A stretch of 32,853 bases of DNA from an uncultured Campylobacter sp. (GTDB lineage: Bacteria > Campylobacterota > Campylobacteria > Campylobacterales > Campylobacteraceae). The notes beneath the pieces were generated by a model that saw nothing but the letters and a program-made list of their open reading frames with translations, ran no database searches and had not been told where the DNA came from. A program made the position numbers and the translations under genes. The DNA lies in contig NZ_CALBWL010000014.1 in assembly GCF_937973075.1 (NCBI RefSeq), forward strand, positions 1-32,853. The letters are read 5' to 3'. This document shows, piece by piece, positions 24,668-31,806 of this stretch. Within the stretch, counting starts at the first letter, position 1. Each line of letters starts with the position of its first letter.

Positions 24668-25999
24668 TTAGTTTTCATAAGATTCTTTTCTTGCATTTTT
24701 TATCTCATCGGATGAGATCTCGTCTATATATTTATCTAGCTTTTTTAAATTATCTTTATACGGCTGATCAAGCTTGCGACCGTCTTTATCTCTGGTATAC
24801 ATATGGATGGATACCGCTTCCATTTCATTTAACTCACTTGCAAATTTCGTATATTCATAAACATCTTTAAATGTAGAATTTCTATCTTTGCAATATTTGC
24901 GATATACCGTCGTTATAAGCGAAATTTCACTTTTAGGTATATAATAGGTTGCATCGTAGTTTATTTTATAATAACTATCCAAACTATATATATAGTTTCT
25001 ATGACAATCATCATATTTTCGTTTTAGAAATTCCGGACTCGGTTGTCCGCCTACGTTATACTGTATAAGCAGCTTTAAAATCGGTTCGTAATTTGGAGTG
25101 CCCGGAAATGTATCATACAATGAAAAATCATATTCGGTAATATCAAATCCGTCCGTCGGTTCCGCTTTATCATTTAATATTCCTTCAGGCACGACCTTTT
25201 TAATATCGTTTCCATACCTTAGACCTACCGTAGAGTTTTGAAATTTCCAAATATATGGCTTGTAGCCGCTTTCTAATGCCATCTTTGCTATCTCATACAT
25301 ATTCGTATTCGTAAGATATGAAAAGAAATAATTCGGCTCTCCTATACTAATCATAGGGTAGTCGGTCTCATAAATCAACGTAAAATTTCCGTCATCACTT
25401 ATTTGTAGGGATTTTATATGATTATAATTCGGCGGAAGCAGTCTGTTTCTAATGACTTCCGCCTCTTCAAATTTAACCCCATTGTCTAAAAGCAGTCTTA
25501 CCGCTTTAGTAGCATTATTTTCTATCGCATAAGCCATAGCAGATAGCTTGTATTCGTCTTTTTTATGTATATCCGCACCTAGCTTTATAAGCTCTTGAGT
25601 GGTATTTGTATCATCCCAAAAGCTAGAATACATCACGGGCGTTACCCCTCCGTGCATAGTATGATCGACGGATAGATTGTTATCTTTCATAAATTTTAAA
25701 ATTTCATCAGTTTGCTTGCTTTTTAAAAGCCTTTTTAGCTCTACGTCGATGGCGGGTTCTTTAAATACGTTTTTTGGATTTGAATTGTAATCTATATCCC
25801 AATGTCTAAATGCAAAACTTTGCATCTCCGCTTCGCTTACATACTTATCAAGTCCCGCTTCTTTAGTAGTATCGGAGCCTATCGTAATAGTGTAGTGAGA
25901 TTGAGATTTATGAAGTCCTACTCTTCCGCTTATGAATAGATACAAAATAAGGCAAGCAAAAACTGCGATGAATTGCAATATGGCTTTTAGATATTTCAA
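24668..25999 (-). CDS. Ankyrin-repeat membrane protein, AT-rich
   Basis: A 443-residue protein with one N-terminal membrane span (about residues 5-27, FIAVFACLILYLF), then a soluble, probably periplasmic region. Two to three ankyrin-like repeats are visible around residues 100-190: HGGVTPVMYSSF, TTQELIKLGADIHKKDEY and LSAMAYAIENNATKAVRLLL. The rest is tyrosine- and lysine-rich with no recognised domain. The start is TTG at 25999 after AAGGGG, with a TATAAT 28 bp upstream. Base composition is clearly more AT-rich than in the operon on its left, and there are many AT-ending codons, suggesting acquisition from elsewhere. Its role is unknown; ankyrin proteins in this phylum are often linked to catalase or to toxin immunity, but no partner is present. 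Confidence 0.75.
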   Translation of the reverse strand: MKYLKAILQFIAVFACLILYLFISGRVGLHKSQSHYTITIGSDTTKEAGLDKYVSEAEMQSFAFRHWDIDYNSNPKNVFKEPAIDVELKRLLKSKQTDEILKFMKDNNLSVDHTMHGGVTPVMYSSFWDDTNTTQELIKLGADIHKKDEYKLSAMAYAIENNATKAVRLLLDNGVKFEEAEVIRNRLLPPNYNHIKSLQISDDGNFTLIYETDYPMISIGEPNYFFSYLTNTNMYEIAKMALESGYKPYIWKFQNSTVGLRYGNDIKKVVPEGILNDKAEPTDGFDITEYDFSLYDTFPGTPNYEPILKLLIQYNVGGQPSPEFLKRKYDDCHRNYIYSLDSYYKINYDATYYIPKSEISLITTVYRKYCKDRNSTFKDVYEYTKFASELNEMEAVSIHMYTRDKDGRKLDQPYKDNLKKLDKYIDEISSDEIKNARKESYEN

Positions 26000-26026
26000 A
26001 ATTTCCCCTTAGAATTAATTAGGAGG

Positions 26027-26032
26027 ATTATA
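26027..26032 (-). promoter_or_regulatory. -10 box of the ankyrin gene
   Basis: TATAAT on the minus strand, in GAGATATAATCC, giving a leader of about 20 nt before the TTG start with AAGGGG. Confidence 0.55.
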
Positions 26033-26068
26033 TCTCAAATCAAATTAAATCGAAATTTTACATGGTGG

Positions 26069-26099
26069 GCGGGTAAAATTTTATATAAATTTAGCCCGC
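26069..26099. repeat. Inverted repeat between the ankyrin and Rrf2 genes
   Basis: GCGGG (26069) pairs with CCCGC (26095) and the stem continues through TAAAATTT/AAATTTA with one mismatch, about 13 bp around a 5-nt loop. It has no T-run on the minus strand, so termination of the Rrf2 transcript is only a possibility. Confidence 0.4.
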
Positions 26100-26158
26100 A
26101 AGCCTTGAAATCTGAGCAAGTTTAGAAGATAAATACGTGTTTAGAATTTTAATTAGCT

Positions 26159-26569
26159 TTATTCTAGATCGCTCAAAAGATCTGCCAAGCTCACGCTTGA
26201 TAGGGATTTTTTAAAATCATTCTGAATACGAGCAAAGCGCGGCGCGAGTATCGCCTCGATTTTGCCGCCCACGGGGCAGGCGCTAGGCGAGCCTTTATGC
26301 AGGCGAAACATCGCGTCCTCCTCGCTCACCGCCTCGTAAATGTCTAAAAGCGTGATGAGCCGTGCGTCGCGAGCCAGCGTGATGCCGCCCACGCCCGCGG
26401 TCGTGAGCACCAAGGCTGCGTTTCTTAGCTGCGAGATCAGCTTGCGCGCGATGGCGGGGTTTATCCCCGAGCTTGCGGCGACGAAATCGCCCGTGACCTT
26501 CTCCTCGCGAAAATACGCGACGCAAAGCATGATGTGCACCGCGAGTGAAAATTTGATACCTACTTGCAT
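26159..26569 (-). CDS. Rrf2-family transcriptional regulator
   Basis: A 136-residue winged-helix protein of the Rrf2 family. The N-terminus QVGIKFSLAVHIMLCVAY and the helix-turn-helix with SSGINPAIARKLISQLRNAA (about 33-52) are typical. The wing reads VGGITLARD, and ITLLDIYEAVSEE follows. Iron-sulfur Rrf2 proteins (IscR, NsrR) have three cysteines in the middle; here there are only Cys16 and Cys98 (SACPVGG), so this is the YwnA-like branch, which probably senses by thiol chemistry or not through a cluster. AAGGAG precedes the ATG. The next gene upstream on the same strand is a YwnB-like NAD(P)-binding protein, the same pairing as ywnA/ywnB in Bacillus, although here 0.9 kb of repeats separates them. 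Confidence 0.88.
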   Translation of the reverse strand: MQVGIKFSLAVHIMLCVAYFREEKVTGDFVAASSGINPAIARKLISQLRNAALVLTTAGVGGITLARDARLITLLDIYEAVSEEDAMFRLHKGSPSACPVGGKIEAILAPRFARIQNDFKKSLSSVSLADLLSDLE

Positions 26570-26650
26570 TTCGCTCCTTGATTTGGATCTGAGTTTTAGA
26601 ATTTAAGCGAAATTTTCCTTAAACTCGGTCGCTAAATTTCAGATCGCGCT

Positions 26651-26840
26651 AAAATTTAATCCACCAAGCGATTTTTCTAAAATTCTAACCTTAAATTTAA
26701 TCGTGTCTAAATTTTATCAGCCAAACGATCTTTTTAAAATTCGGATATTAAATTTTAATCGTTCCGAAATTTCATCTGTTAGGCTATTTTTTTAAAATTT
26801 AGATGTTAATTTTAATCGCGCCTAAATTTCATCCGCGACA
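26651..26840. repeat. 58-bp tandem repeat, three copies plus partial
   Basis: Units begin with AAATTT at 26651, 26709, 26767 and (partial) 26824, so periods are 58, 58 and 57 bp. Each unit has AAATTT(T/C)ATC, then a run of T with TAAAATT, then TTTAATCG followed by TC or CC. Units differ at many positions but keep the order. The array lies 82 bp upstream of the Rrf2 gene start. Confidence 0.7.
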
Positions 26841-27463
26841 TAGCAGGCCTCGCATCGCCTATACTGATAGCGCGATCATCCTAACCTCGTCGCCGCAACT
26901 GCCGCTATCGTCGCTATTACTTCGCTACTACTACATTATTTTTGCCGACATTGGCCTTGTCGCTGCTACTCTCGTTGCTACCATTCACATTATATTTACA
27001 GCAGATTGCTATTGCTGCTTGTCGTTACGCTACCATCGCTCATCATCTTTACGCCGTTTGCAGTCGCCGCGGCGCCGTTCATTATATTCTCGCTACCGCC
27101 CGCTGTATTACGGCTGGCGCTAATACCGCGCCGCCCGCACCGCTGTCGCCTACCATCATTGCAGCCGCTACCGCCGTTGTCGTGAATACAATCCGCCGCT
27201 ATTATTCAAATACAATCGTTACCGATGTTATCGCAAACGCAATCGTAGCCATCATTAATAACCGTGCGTCTGTCGCCACCATCGCCATTAAATTTTAAAT
27301 TTTAGCTTAGGTTCGGCTCCGCCGCTAAATTTAATTTTAGCCGTAGCTCGCTCTAGCTCTAAATTTTAATTTAAAGCTCTAGCTTGCTTTGCTGCTAAAT
27401 TTTAAATTTACGTTAGAATTTTGCTGTGCCGCGCGGTTTAAAATTTACGCGCGGCAACGCCCA
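26841..27463. other. Low-complexity, trinucleotide-rich non-coding region
   Basis: The stretch 26841-27300 is built of short GCT, ATC, GTC, ACT and CGCTAC-like words on the plus strand (GGTAGCGAC-like on the minus strand). It is open in several frames for 60 to 118 codons, but starts lack ribosome-binding sites and the translated products are simple Ala/Ile/Val or Gly/Ser/Asn strings. From 27300 to 27427 AAATTTTAA words alternate with CTAGCT. I see no gene. Confidence 0.5.
27428..27455. repeat. GC-rich inverted repeat after the YwnB-like gene
   Basis: GCCGCGCG (27428-27435) and CGCGCGGC (27448-27455) surround GTTTAAAATTTA, one base short of the core GTTTAAAATTTAC that also occurs at 28266-28278. 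It sits 8 bp downstream of the minus-strand stop at 27464. No T-run follows on the minus strand, so a terminator role is doubtful. Confidence 0.5.
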
Positions 27464-28099
27464 TTATTCGCCGACCGCCGTGAACGGCTTGCCGATAAAT
27501 TTTTGCGCCTTGATCTCATCTATTACGGCGAGCGCGAGGTCTGCGTAGCCGATGTAGCTTTTGCCTTTGCCGTTTAGGATCAGCTCGTCGCCGCCTAGGA
27601 CGTATGAGCCCGTGCGAGCGGCGTTTGCGTCGTATTCCGCGGCGGGGATCACGTAGGTCCAGATCAAATTTTTGCTCGCTTTTAGCACCTCGTAGCTCGC
27701 CGCAGTAGCCCCCGCTACGCCCATATACTCAGCCGGAAAGCTTGGAGTATCCATCAGGCGCGTCTTGCGCGAAGCGTCTGTGTATAACACGCCCGCGCCG
27801 CCGATGACGAGTAGTCTCGTCTGCGTGCCGCTTAGCAGCTCCGCGATGTGCTGCGTCATTTTCGCGTGAAGCGGGAAGGTCTGCGGCGTCCATGCAGCGA
27901 TCGCGCTGATGACGACGTCAAAGCCCGCCAAATCGGCCTTGCTAAGCTCGAAAACGTCCTTATGCACGAGCTTGATGGCACCATTTTTATACTCTTTGTT
28001 TCGCGCGAAGCCCGTTACGTCGTAGCCCTGCCTTAGCGCCTCCGCGACTAGCGCACTACCTGATTTTCCGTTTGCTCCGATGATTGCTACTTTTTTCAT
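27464..28099 (-). CDS. NAD(P)-binding protein, YwnB/NmrA-like
   Basis: A 211-residue atypical short-chain dehydrogenase. The Rossmann motif IGANGKSGSALVAEAL is at residues 7-22, followed by GYDVTGFARN, DVFELSKADLAGFDVVISA and the LLVIGGAGVLY strand. It is a close match to the YwnB-type NAD(P)H-binding (NmrA-like) family, often induced with quinone or electrophile stress and paired with an Rrf2 regulator (YwnA). The C-terminal IGYADLALAVIDEI is typical. AAAGGATAGAAA precedes the ATG. No catalytic Tyr-x-x-x-Lys is clear, so a reductase or a sensor role are both open. A regulatory link to the Rrf2 gene is inference. Confidence 0.85.
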   Translation of the reverse strand: MKKVAIIGANGKSGSALVAEALRQGYDVTGFARNKEYKNGAIKLVHKDVFELSKADLAGFDVVISAIAAWTPQTFPLHAKMTQHIAELLSGTQTRLLVIGGAGVLYTDASRKTRLMDTPSFPAEYMGVAGATAASYEVLKASKNLIWTYVIPAAEYDANAARTGSYVLGGDELILNGKGKSYIGYADLALAVIDEIKAQKFIGKPFTAVGE

Positions 28100-28313
28100 T
28101 TTCTATCCTTTAAATTTAGATTTTTGTTTGCTTACACAGCCGCTTATCGCTGCTGCAAGCTAATTTAGTTGCCGCCGCGGCCGATATACTCTCTCATACG
28201 ACCATCTATCGCCGTCGTTGCAGCCGATGAACCCGCCACAAAGGGGCGTCTTGCCGCGCTACGCAGTTTAAAATTTACACCCGCGCTTTGCCACGCGCTT
28301 GTCTTGCGAAATT

Positions 28314-28688
28314 TTACAGCCAGCTCGGCTTTACGTCCTCGTTTATCACGCCGTCGCCGTTAGTGTACTGCTCCAGGCTACCGCGTTTAGTTTGGATACA
28401 GATAAACTTCATTCCTTGCGCGCCCGCTTTGAAACATCTTTTGCCAGCCGGATCGATGCGGATCGCGTCGCCTTCGCCCACCGCCTTTTCCTCCCCGTCG
28501 ATGAAAAGCGCGCCGCCGCCTTTTAGCACCAAGTAAAGCTCCTCGTTTTGCTTGTGAGAATGCACGAAAGGCACGCTCACATTTGCGGGAAGCTCGTTGA
28601 TAGAGAGCTCACAGCCGCTTAAGCCTAGAGCTTCTTTTAGCTCTACTCTCGGTTCACTTTTCGTTGAAACGATCTTATAGTTTGACAT
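28314..28688 (-). CDS. Single-domain cupin protein
   Basis: A 124-residue small beta-barrel. Cupin motif 1 reads PFVHSHKQNEELYLVLKGGG (residues 40-59) with His43, His45 and Glu49 or Glu50 as likely metal ligands. The motif 2 area reads GDAIRIDPAGKRCF, in which the usual His is replaced by a Gly/Lys stretch, so metal binding may be weakened. I chose ATG 28688, behind AAGGAG; the longer frame from 28772 overlaps the promoter. Transcription is driven by the promoter at 28744-28772 with two operator-like repeats. Such cupins often act as sugar- or aldehyde-isomerising or sensor proteins; no specific function can be given. Confidence 0.85.
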   Translation of the reverse strand: MSNYKIVSTKSEPRVELKEALGLSGCELSINELPANVSVPFVHSHKQNEELYLVLKGGGALFIDGEEKAVGEGDAIRIDPAGKRCFKAGAQGMKFICIQTKRGSLEQYTNGDGVINEDVKPSWL

Positions 28689-28711
28689 CTTTTTCTCCTT
28701 GTAAATTTTTG

Positions 28712-28732
28712 TTGTAATATTATAACTTACAA
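28712..28732. promoter_or_regulatory. Operator-like inverted repeat, proximal copy
   Basis: TTGTAA, nine bases, TTACAA: a perfect 6-bp dyad on a 21-bp site, lying just downstream of the expected transcription start of the cupin gene. The same spacing occurs in the distal copy at 28761-28781. Confidence 0.65.
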
Positions 28733-28743
28733 CCGATAGGCGA

Positions 28744-28772
28744 AGTATAGTCAAATTTTGTTGTAATGTCAA
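28744..28772 (-). promoter_or_regulatory. Sigma70 promoter of the cupin gene
   Basis: On the minus strand TTGACA (28772-28767), a 17-bp spacer and TATACT (28749-28744) form a near-consensus promoter. It lies about 56 bp before the ATG at 28688 and is flanked by the two operator-like repeats, the distal one covering the -35 box. Confidence 0.75.
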
Positions 28773-28781
28773 GAGTTACAT
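28761..28781. promoter_or_regulatory. Operator-like inverted repeat, distal copy
   Basis: TTGTAA, nine bases, TTACAT: the same arrangement as the proximal site with one mismatched position. It overlaps the -35 box at 28767-28772, the position expected for a repressor that blocks polymerase. Confidence 0.65.
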
Positions 28782-28799
28782 CAGAAATTTTCAAAAAAT

Positions 28800-28828
28800 T
28801 TGACGCAAATTTTAAAATCAGCTAAAAT
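28800..28828 (+). promoter_or_regulatory. Promoter of the 43-aa gene
   Basis: TTGACG (28800-28805), 17 bp, TAAAAT (28823-28828), divergent from the cupin promoter and 28 bp before the ATG at 28856. Confidence 0.5.
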
Positions 28829-28855
28829 CCGCGCGATTTTAACCAAAGGAATTTT

Positions 28856-28987
28856 ATGCAAAATAGCGCATTTAAGGCGTTTGCGATCGCCCTTGATGAC
28901 GTACCGAGGCTGATAGAGGAGCTTGCAAGCAAAAACATCGGCAAGCGCGTAAACGTTGAGTTAGAGGGGGATTTGGCTAAAATTTAA
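28856..28987 (+). CDS. Conserved-looking small protein, 43 aa
   Basis: ATG at 28856 behind AAAGGA opens a 44-codon frame ending in TAA. The product starts MQNSAFKAFAIALDDVPRLI and continues with an acidic, helix-prone region ending GDLAKI. It has its own candidate promoter and precedes the cation exporter by 52 bp. I do not recognise a family. Codon use, ribosome-binding site and promoter are consistent with expression. Confidence 0.55.
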   Translation: MQNSAFKAFAIALDDVPRLIEELASKNIGKRVNVELEGDLAKI

Positions 28988-29001
28988 GCGCTTTTTTGGG
29001 G

Positions 29002-29007
29002 TATAAT
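29002..29007 (+). promoter_or_regulatory. -10 box of the cation exporter gene
   Basis: TATAAT after TTTTTTGGGG, 33 bp before the ATG at 29040. The T-tract plus -10 pattern is usual in Campylobacter. Confidence 0.6.
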
Positions 29008-29039
29008 GTATCTAAAATTTGCCGAAAAACGAGGTCAAA

Positions 29040-29996
29040 ATGCACGAAAATCACGCCCATTGCGCGCATTCACACGCGTCAAATAAAACCGTTTTGAGAA
29101 ATTCCTTCCTTATAATATCCGCTTTTATGCTGATCGAGGTTGCGGGCGGCTTCGCGACGAACTCGCTCGCCCTGCTCTCCGACGCCGGGCACATGCTATC
29201 AGACGCCGCGGCGCTCGGACTTTCGCTGTTTGCTTTTAAATTCGGCGAACGCAAAGGCAATCTGCAAAAGACCTTCGGCTACAGGCGGATCGAAATTTTA
29301 ACCGCGACGATAAACGCCCTCGCCCTCGTCGCGATCGCCGTTTTGATCGTCATCGAGGCGGCGCGGCGATTTCAAAATCCGCCCGAAGTAGCCACCGCGG
29401 GCATGCTCGCTATCAGCACGCTGGGTCTTGCCGTAAACATCGTCGTGGCACTCTACATGCTTCGTGGCGGCGACGTGAGAGAAAACGTCAATATGCGCGG
29501 CGCTTATGCACACGTGCTGGGCGACGCCCTGGGCTCGGTAGGCGCGATCGCGGCGGCACTGCTGATGATGTGTTTTGGCTGGAGCTGGGCGGACGCGGCG
29601 GCCAGCGTGCTCGTGGCCGCGCTCATCGTAAAAAGCGGCTGGGGCGTGCTAAAAGACAGCCTAAACATCCTGATGGAGGGCTCGCCAAAGGGCGTGTGCC
29701 TAGACGGGCTCGTCGCGCAGATCAGGGGCGTGGACGGCGTGCTCTCGGTGCACGACCTGCACGTCTGGAGTATAACAAGCGGCGCAAACGCGCTCACGGC
29801 TCACATCGTAGTTAGCGGCGAGCTAAGCGTGCGCGAGGCGGAGCGGATCTTGCGCGAAATATCGCACGAAATGGAACATCTGGGCATCACGCACACGACG
29901 CTACAGCTTGAGAGCAGCGACAATGAATGCGCTGACGAGCTAATCTGCGAAGTAAGATCAAACGACGCGGGCGGGCATTTGGGGCATAGTCATTAA
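29040..29996 (+). CDS. Cation diffusion facilitator (zinc/cadmium/cobalt exporter, CzcD-like)
   Basis: A 318-residue inner-membrane proton antiporter of the CDF family that expels Zn2+ and similar ions. Six membrane segments are seen. The transport site is made of Asp48 and the H51xxxD55 motif in the second, and H158xxxD162 (HVLGDALGSVG) in the fifth. The cytoplasmic C-terminal domain has the VHDLHVWSI and GITHTTLQLE motifs. Both ends are His-rich (HENHAHCAHSH, GGHLGHSH), typical for zinc members. I chose ATG 29040 behind GAGG; an upstream TTG at 29019 is too close to the -10 box. It is monocistronic, and no metal-sensing regulator adjoins it. Confidence 0.93.
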   Translation: MHENHAHCAHSHASNKTVLRNSFLIISAFMLIEVAGGFATNSLALLSDAGHMLSDAAALGLSLFAFKFGERKGNLQKTFGYRRIEILTATINALALVAIAVLIVIEAARRFQNPPEVATAGMLAISTLGLAVNIVVALYMLRGGDVRENVNMRGAYAHVLGDALGSVGAIAAALLMMCFGWSWADAAASVLVAALIVKSGWGVLKDSLNILMEGSPKGVCLDGLVAQIRGVDGVLSVHDLHVWSITSGANALTAHIVVSGELSVREAERILREISHEMEHLGITHTTLQLESSDNECADELICEVRSNDAGGHLGHSH

Positions 29997-30594
29997 ATTT
30001 TTGGATTTGAAATTTTGCTCAACTTATAGTTTTGAAATTTAGCTTGATTTGGAATTTAAAATTTGGTTCGATTTTTAAATTTTAAATTTTGCCCGCGCCG
30101 CGAGATTTCGGAATTTTAGAATTTCGAGATTTTAAATTTTAAAATTTTACGCTCGTTGTGAAATTTTAAATCCTTTCGCGTGGTGGAATTTTAAAATTTC
30201 TCCTCGCGGACGCCATTTTAAAATCAGGCGCCACGTGCGCAAAATAGTAGAATTTTACGCAGCGGATCGTCGTACCATTCAAAACGGCGCCTATACGCAT
30301 TTGCGGAATTTTCAAATTTGACTAGAACGGCAGGCTAGCAATCATGGCGAAATTTATCGAACGCACGGAGTGGTTTTAAATTTAGCTAAGCGCTTTCTGT
30401 TTTAATAGCACGGAGATGACACAGCGCGCGCTACATTTTTAATTTAGCCAGCATACCGCGCCGCTAAATTTTAAAATTCTACGCTGCGAATTTAGCTGCA
30501 AATCGAGCTGCAAATTTAAACTACTCTCAAAATTTACCTAAATTTCACTCATTATTTTCCTGCCGCTTTGAGCCTGTTAAAAGCAAATTTGACG
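29997..30594. other. 0.6-kb AT-rich repeat region
   Basis: No gene. The first third (29997-30200) is a dense mixture of GAAATTTT, TTTAAATTTTAAA and AAATTTTAAAATTT words, some self-complementary. The remainder alternates GC-rich stretches with AAATTTTAAA islands, like the region before pyrC. A promoter for the next gene lies at its end. Confidence 0.55.
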
Positions 30595-30600
30595 TATAAT
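30595..30600 (+). promoter_or_regulatory. -10 box of the first small membrane protein gene
   Basis: TATAAT in TTTGACGTATAATCTCGC, 25 bp before the GTG start at 30625. Being downstream of a TTG at 30568, it rules out that longer start. Confidence 0.6.
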
Positions 30601-30624
30601 CTCGCGAAATTTCAGGGAGCCAAG

Positions 30625-31203
30625 GTGCGCAAAAACATAAAATACCTAATTTACAAGTTCCTTTTGGGCAACGTCTTTTTGGCGGTTTTTGTGATTTCAT
30701 TTTACGTTGTTTCGTGGCATATTGAAAATATTTCAAATATCGATGTTATGAGCCTTTTGAAGGGATATTTTTTATTTCCGGGCGATATTCGTCTGCCTTT
30801 TACGACGGCGATTCTTGAGCTATTCGCCTTTTATATCAGCAGCAGTTTGAGCGATTTCTATGTCAAAGAGGTCGATCGCAAGCTAAATTTTATATTTTTT
30901 ATCGCCTTTGCTACGATAGGAATTTTAGCGCTTACCGCCGTCACTTATATCATAGTATTCGGTTTTATGCTATTCGGTCTGGATTTGGATAAAAAATTAG
31001 TAGCGATATTATCCGCCGTGATATTATTCATAGGCACCTATTCTACGGCATTTTCATTTCGCAAAAGTAATTACGAGCTCGGCAAATTTTTACAAATCGT
31101 TAGTCTAAAAAGGCGCTGGAATGCCAACGAAACACTATCATCTATTTTATTGCTTATAGGCGTAATAATATGGTTAAACTTTATCGTTTTTGAATCTAAA
31201 TAA
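30625..31203 (+). CDS. Membrane protein of unknown function, paralog 1
   Basis: A 192-residue protein starting GTG (VRKNIKYLIYKFLLGN) behind AGGGAG. Hydrophobic segments are at about residues 11-30, 56-74, 88-116, 122-140 and 171-187. It is a paralog of the gene at 31807-32334: both have KLLLG-like starts, KLNFIFFIAFATIGI (here at about 86-100) and NYELGKFLQ (about 148-156). No known family is recognised. Base composition is AT-rich compared with metabolic genes in the window. It has its own promoter. Confidence 0.72.
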   Translation: MRKNIKYLIYKFLLGNVFLAVFVISFYVVSWHIENISNIDVMSLLKGYFLFPGDIRLPFTTAILELFAFYISSSLSDFYVKEVDRKLNFIFFIAFATIGILALTAVTYIIVFGFMLFGLDLDKKLVAILSAVILFIGTYSTAFSFRKSNYELGKFLQIVSLKRRWNANETLSSILLLIGVIIWLNFIVFESK

Positions 31204-31324
31204 AGCTAAGCGCCCCGTTTAAATTTCGTCCGTATGCGCTAAATTTAATAGGCATAGATCACCCGCACGGCGCGACAAAATTTTAAGCACGAAATATTTT
31301 TTATCAAAATTTAAACCTACGCAT

Positions 31325-31330
31325 TATAAT
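31325..31330 (+). promoter_or_regulatory. -10 box of the 127-aa membrane protein gene
   Basis: TATAAT in GCATTATAATTG, 31 bp before the ATG at 31361. Confidence 0.5.
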
Positions 31331-31360
31331 TGCAAGAATTAAAAAGGACAACAATCGGTT

Positions 31361-31744
31361 ATGAAAAAACATATATTAATCGCGATTTTAGGCTTACTTT
31401 GCGCCTTTATAGATATTAATTACATAGGTTTTCTTATCGCATTAAATTTGATAGTAGTCTTGGTTTGCGCCGCTTTTCCTTTTATGAAAAAGAACTATAT
31501 ATTTTTTCTACTGCTTGTCGTAAATTTAGCTTTGTATTTGAATAATATCTACACCCCTTTTGAAAAGCCAGAGCTTTGGACTTATAGCATACCTGCGCTG
31601 GCAAATGCGACATATGTATTAGTAGCGCTAGTTTATGCTTCGGGATTTGTCGCTTTTGTCCCGCTTATGGCATATATCTATTTTTTATACTCGCTCTGCG
31701 TCGTTGCTTGCGGCATACGTGAAAAATTTCAAAGCTTACGCTAA
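31361..31744 (+). CDS. Small membrane protein, unknown function
   Basis: A 127-residue protein with about four hydrophobic segments (residues 4-21, 23-41, 46-62 and 86-117), almost all membrane. It starts MKKHILIAILGLLCAFIDIN; AAAGGA lies 12 bp before the ATG, a wider gap than usual. It is not related to its two flanking genes. AT-rich like them, and monocistronic to judge from its own -10 box. No family is recognised. Confidence 0.68.
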   Translation: MKKHILIAILGLLCAFIDINYIGFLIALNLIVVLVCAAFPFMKKNYIFFLLLVVNLALYLNNIYTPFEKPELWTYSIPALANATYVLVALVYASGFVAFVPLMAYIYFLYSLCVVACGIREKFQSLR

Positions 31745-31776
31745 ATTTTCGATCAAAATTTTAAGCCGCTATTGCG

Positions 31777-31782
31777 TATAAT
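31777..31782 (+). promoter_or_regulatory. -10 box of the second paralog gene
   Basis: TATAAT in ATTGCGTATAATTTCGC, closely matching the sequence before paralog 1 (TTGACGTATAATCTCGC), 25 bp before the ATG at 31807. Confidence 0.6.
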
Positions 31783-31806
31783 TTCGCAGAATTTTAAGGA
31801 TTGCGT

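Noticed and set aside
26651..26840. CRISPR array
   Set aside because: Units are adjacent, diverged and 58 bp long without alternating unique spacers, and no cas gene is present.
26942..27298. A 118-codon plus-strand frame in the low-complexity region
   Set aside because: TTG start without ribosome-binding site; other frames of the same DNA are also open, which points to simple repeats and not to a gene.
28689..28772. Upstream extension of the cupin gene to 28772
   Set aside because: It would cover the promoter and both operator-like repeats; ATG 28688 has AAGGAG.
30545..30736. A 63-codon minus-strand frame at the start of paralog 1
   Set aside because: It overlaps the promoter and 5' end of a better-supported plus-strand gene and has no family resemblance.
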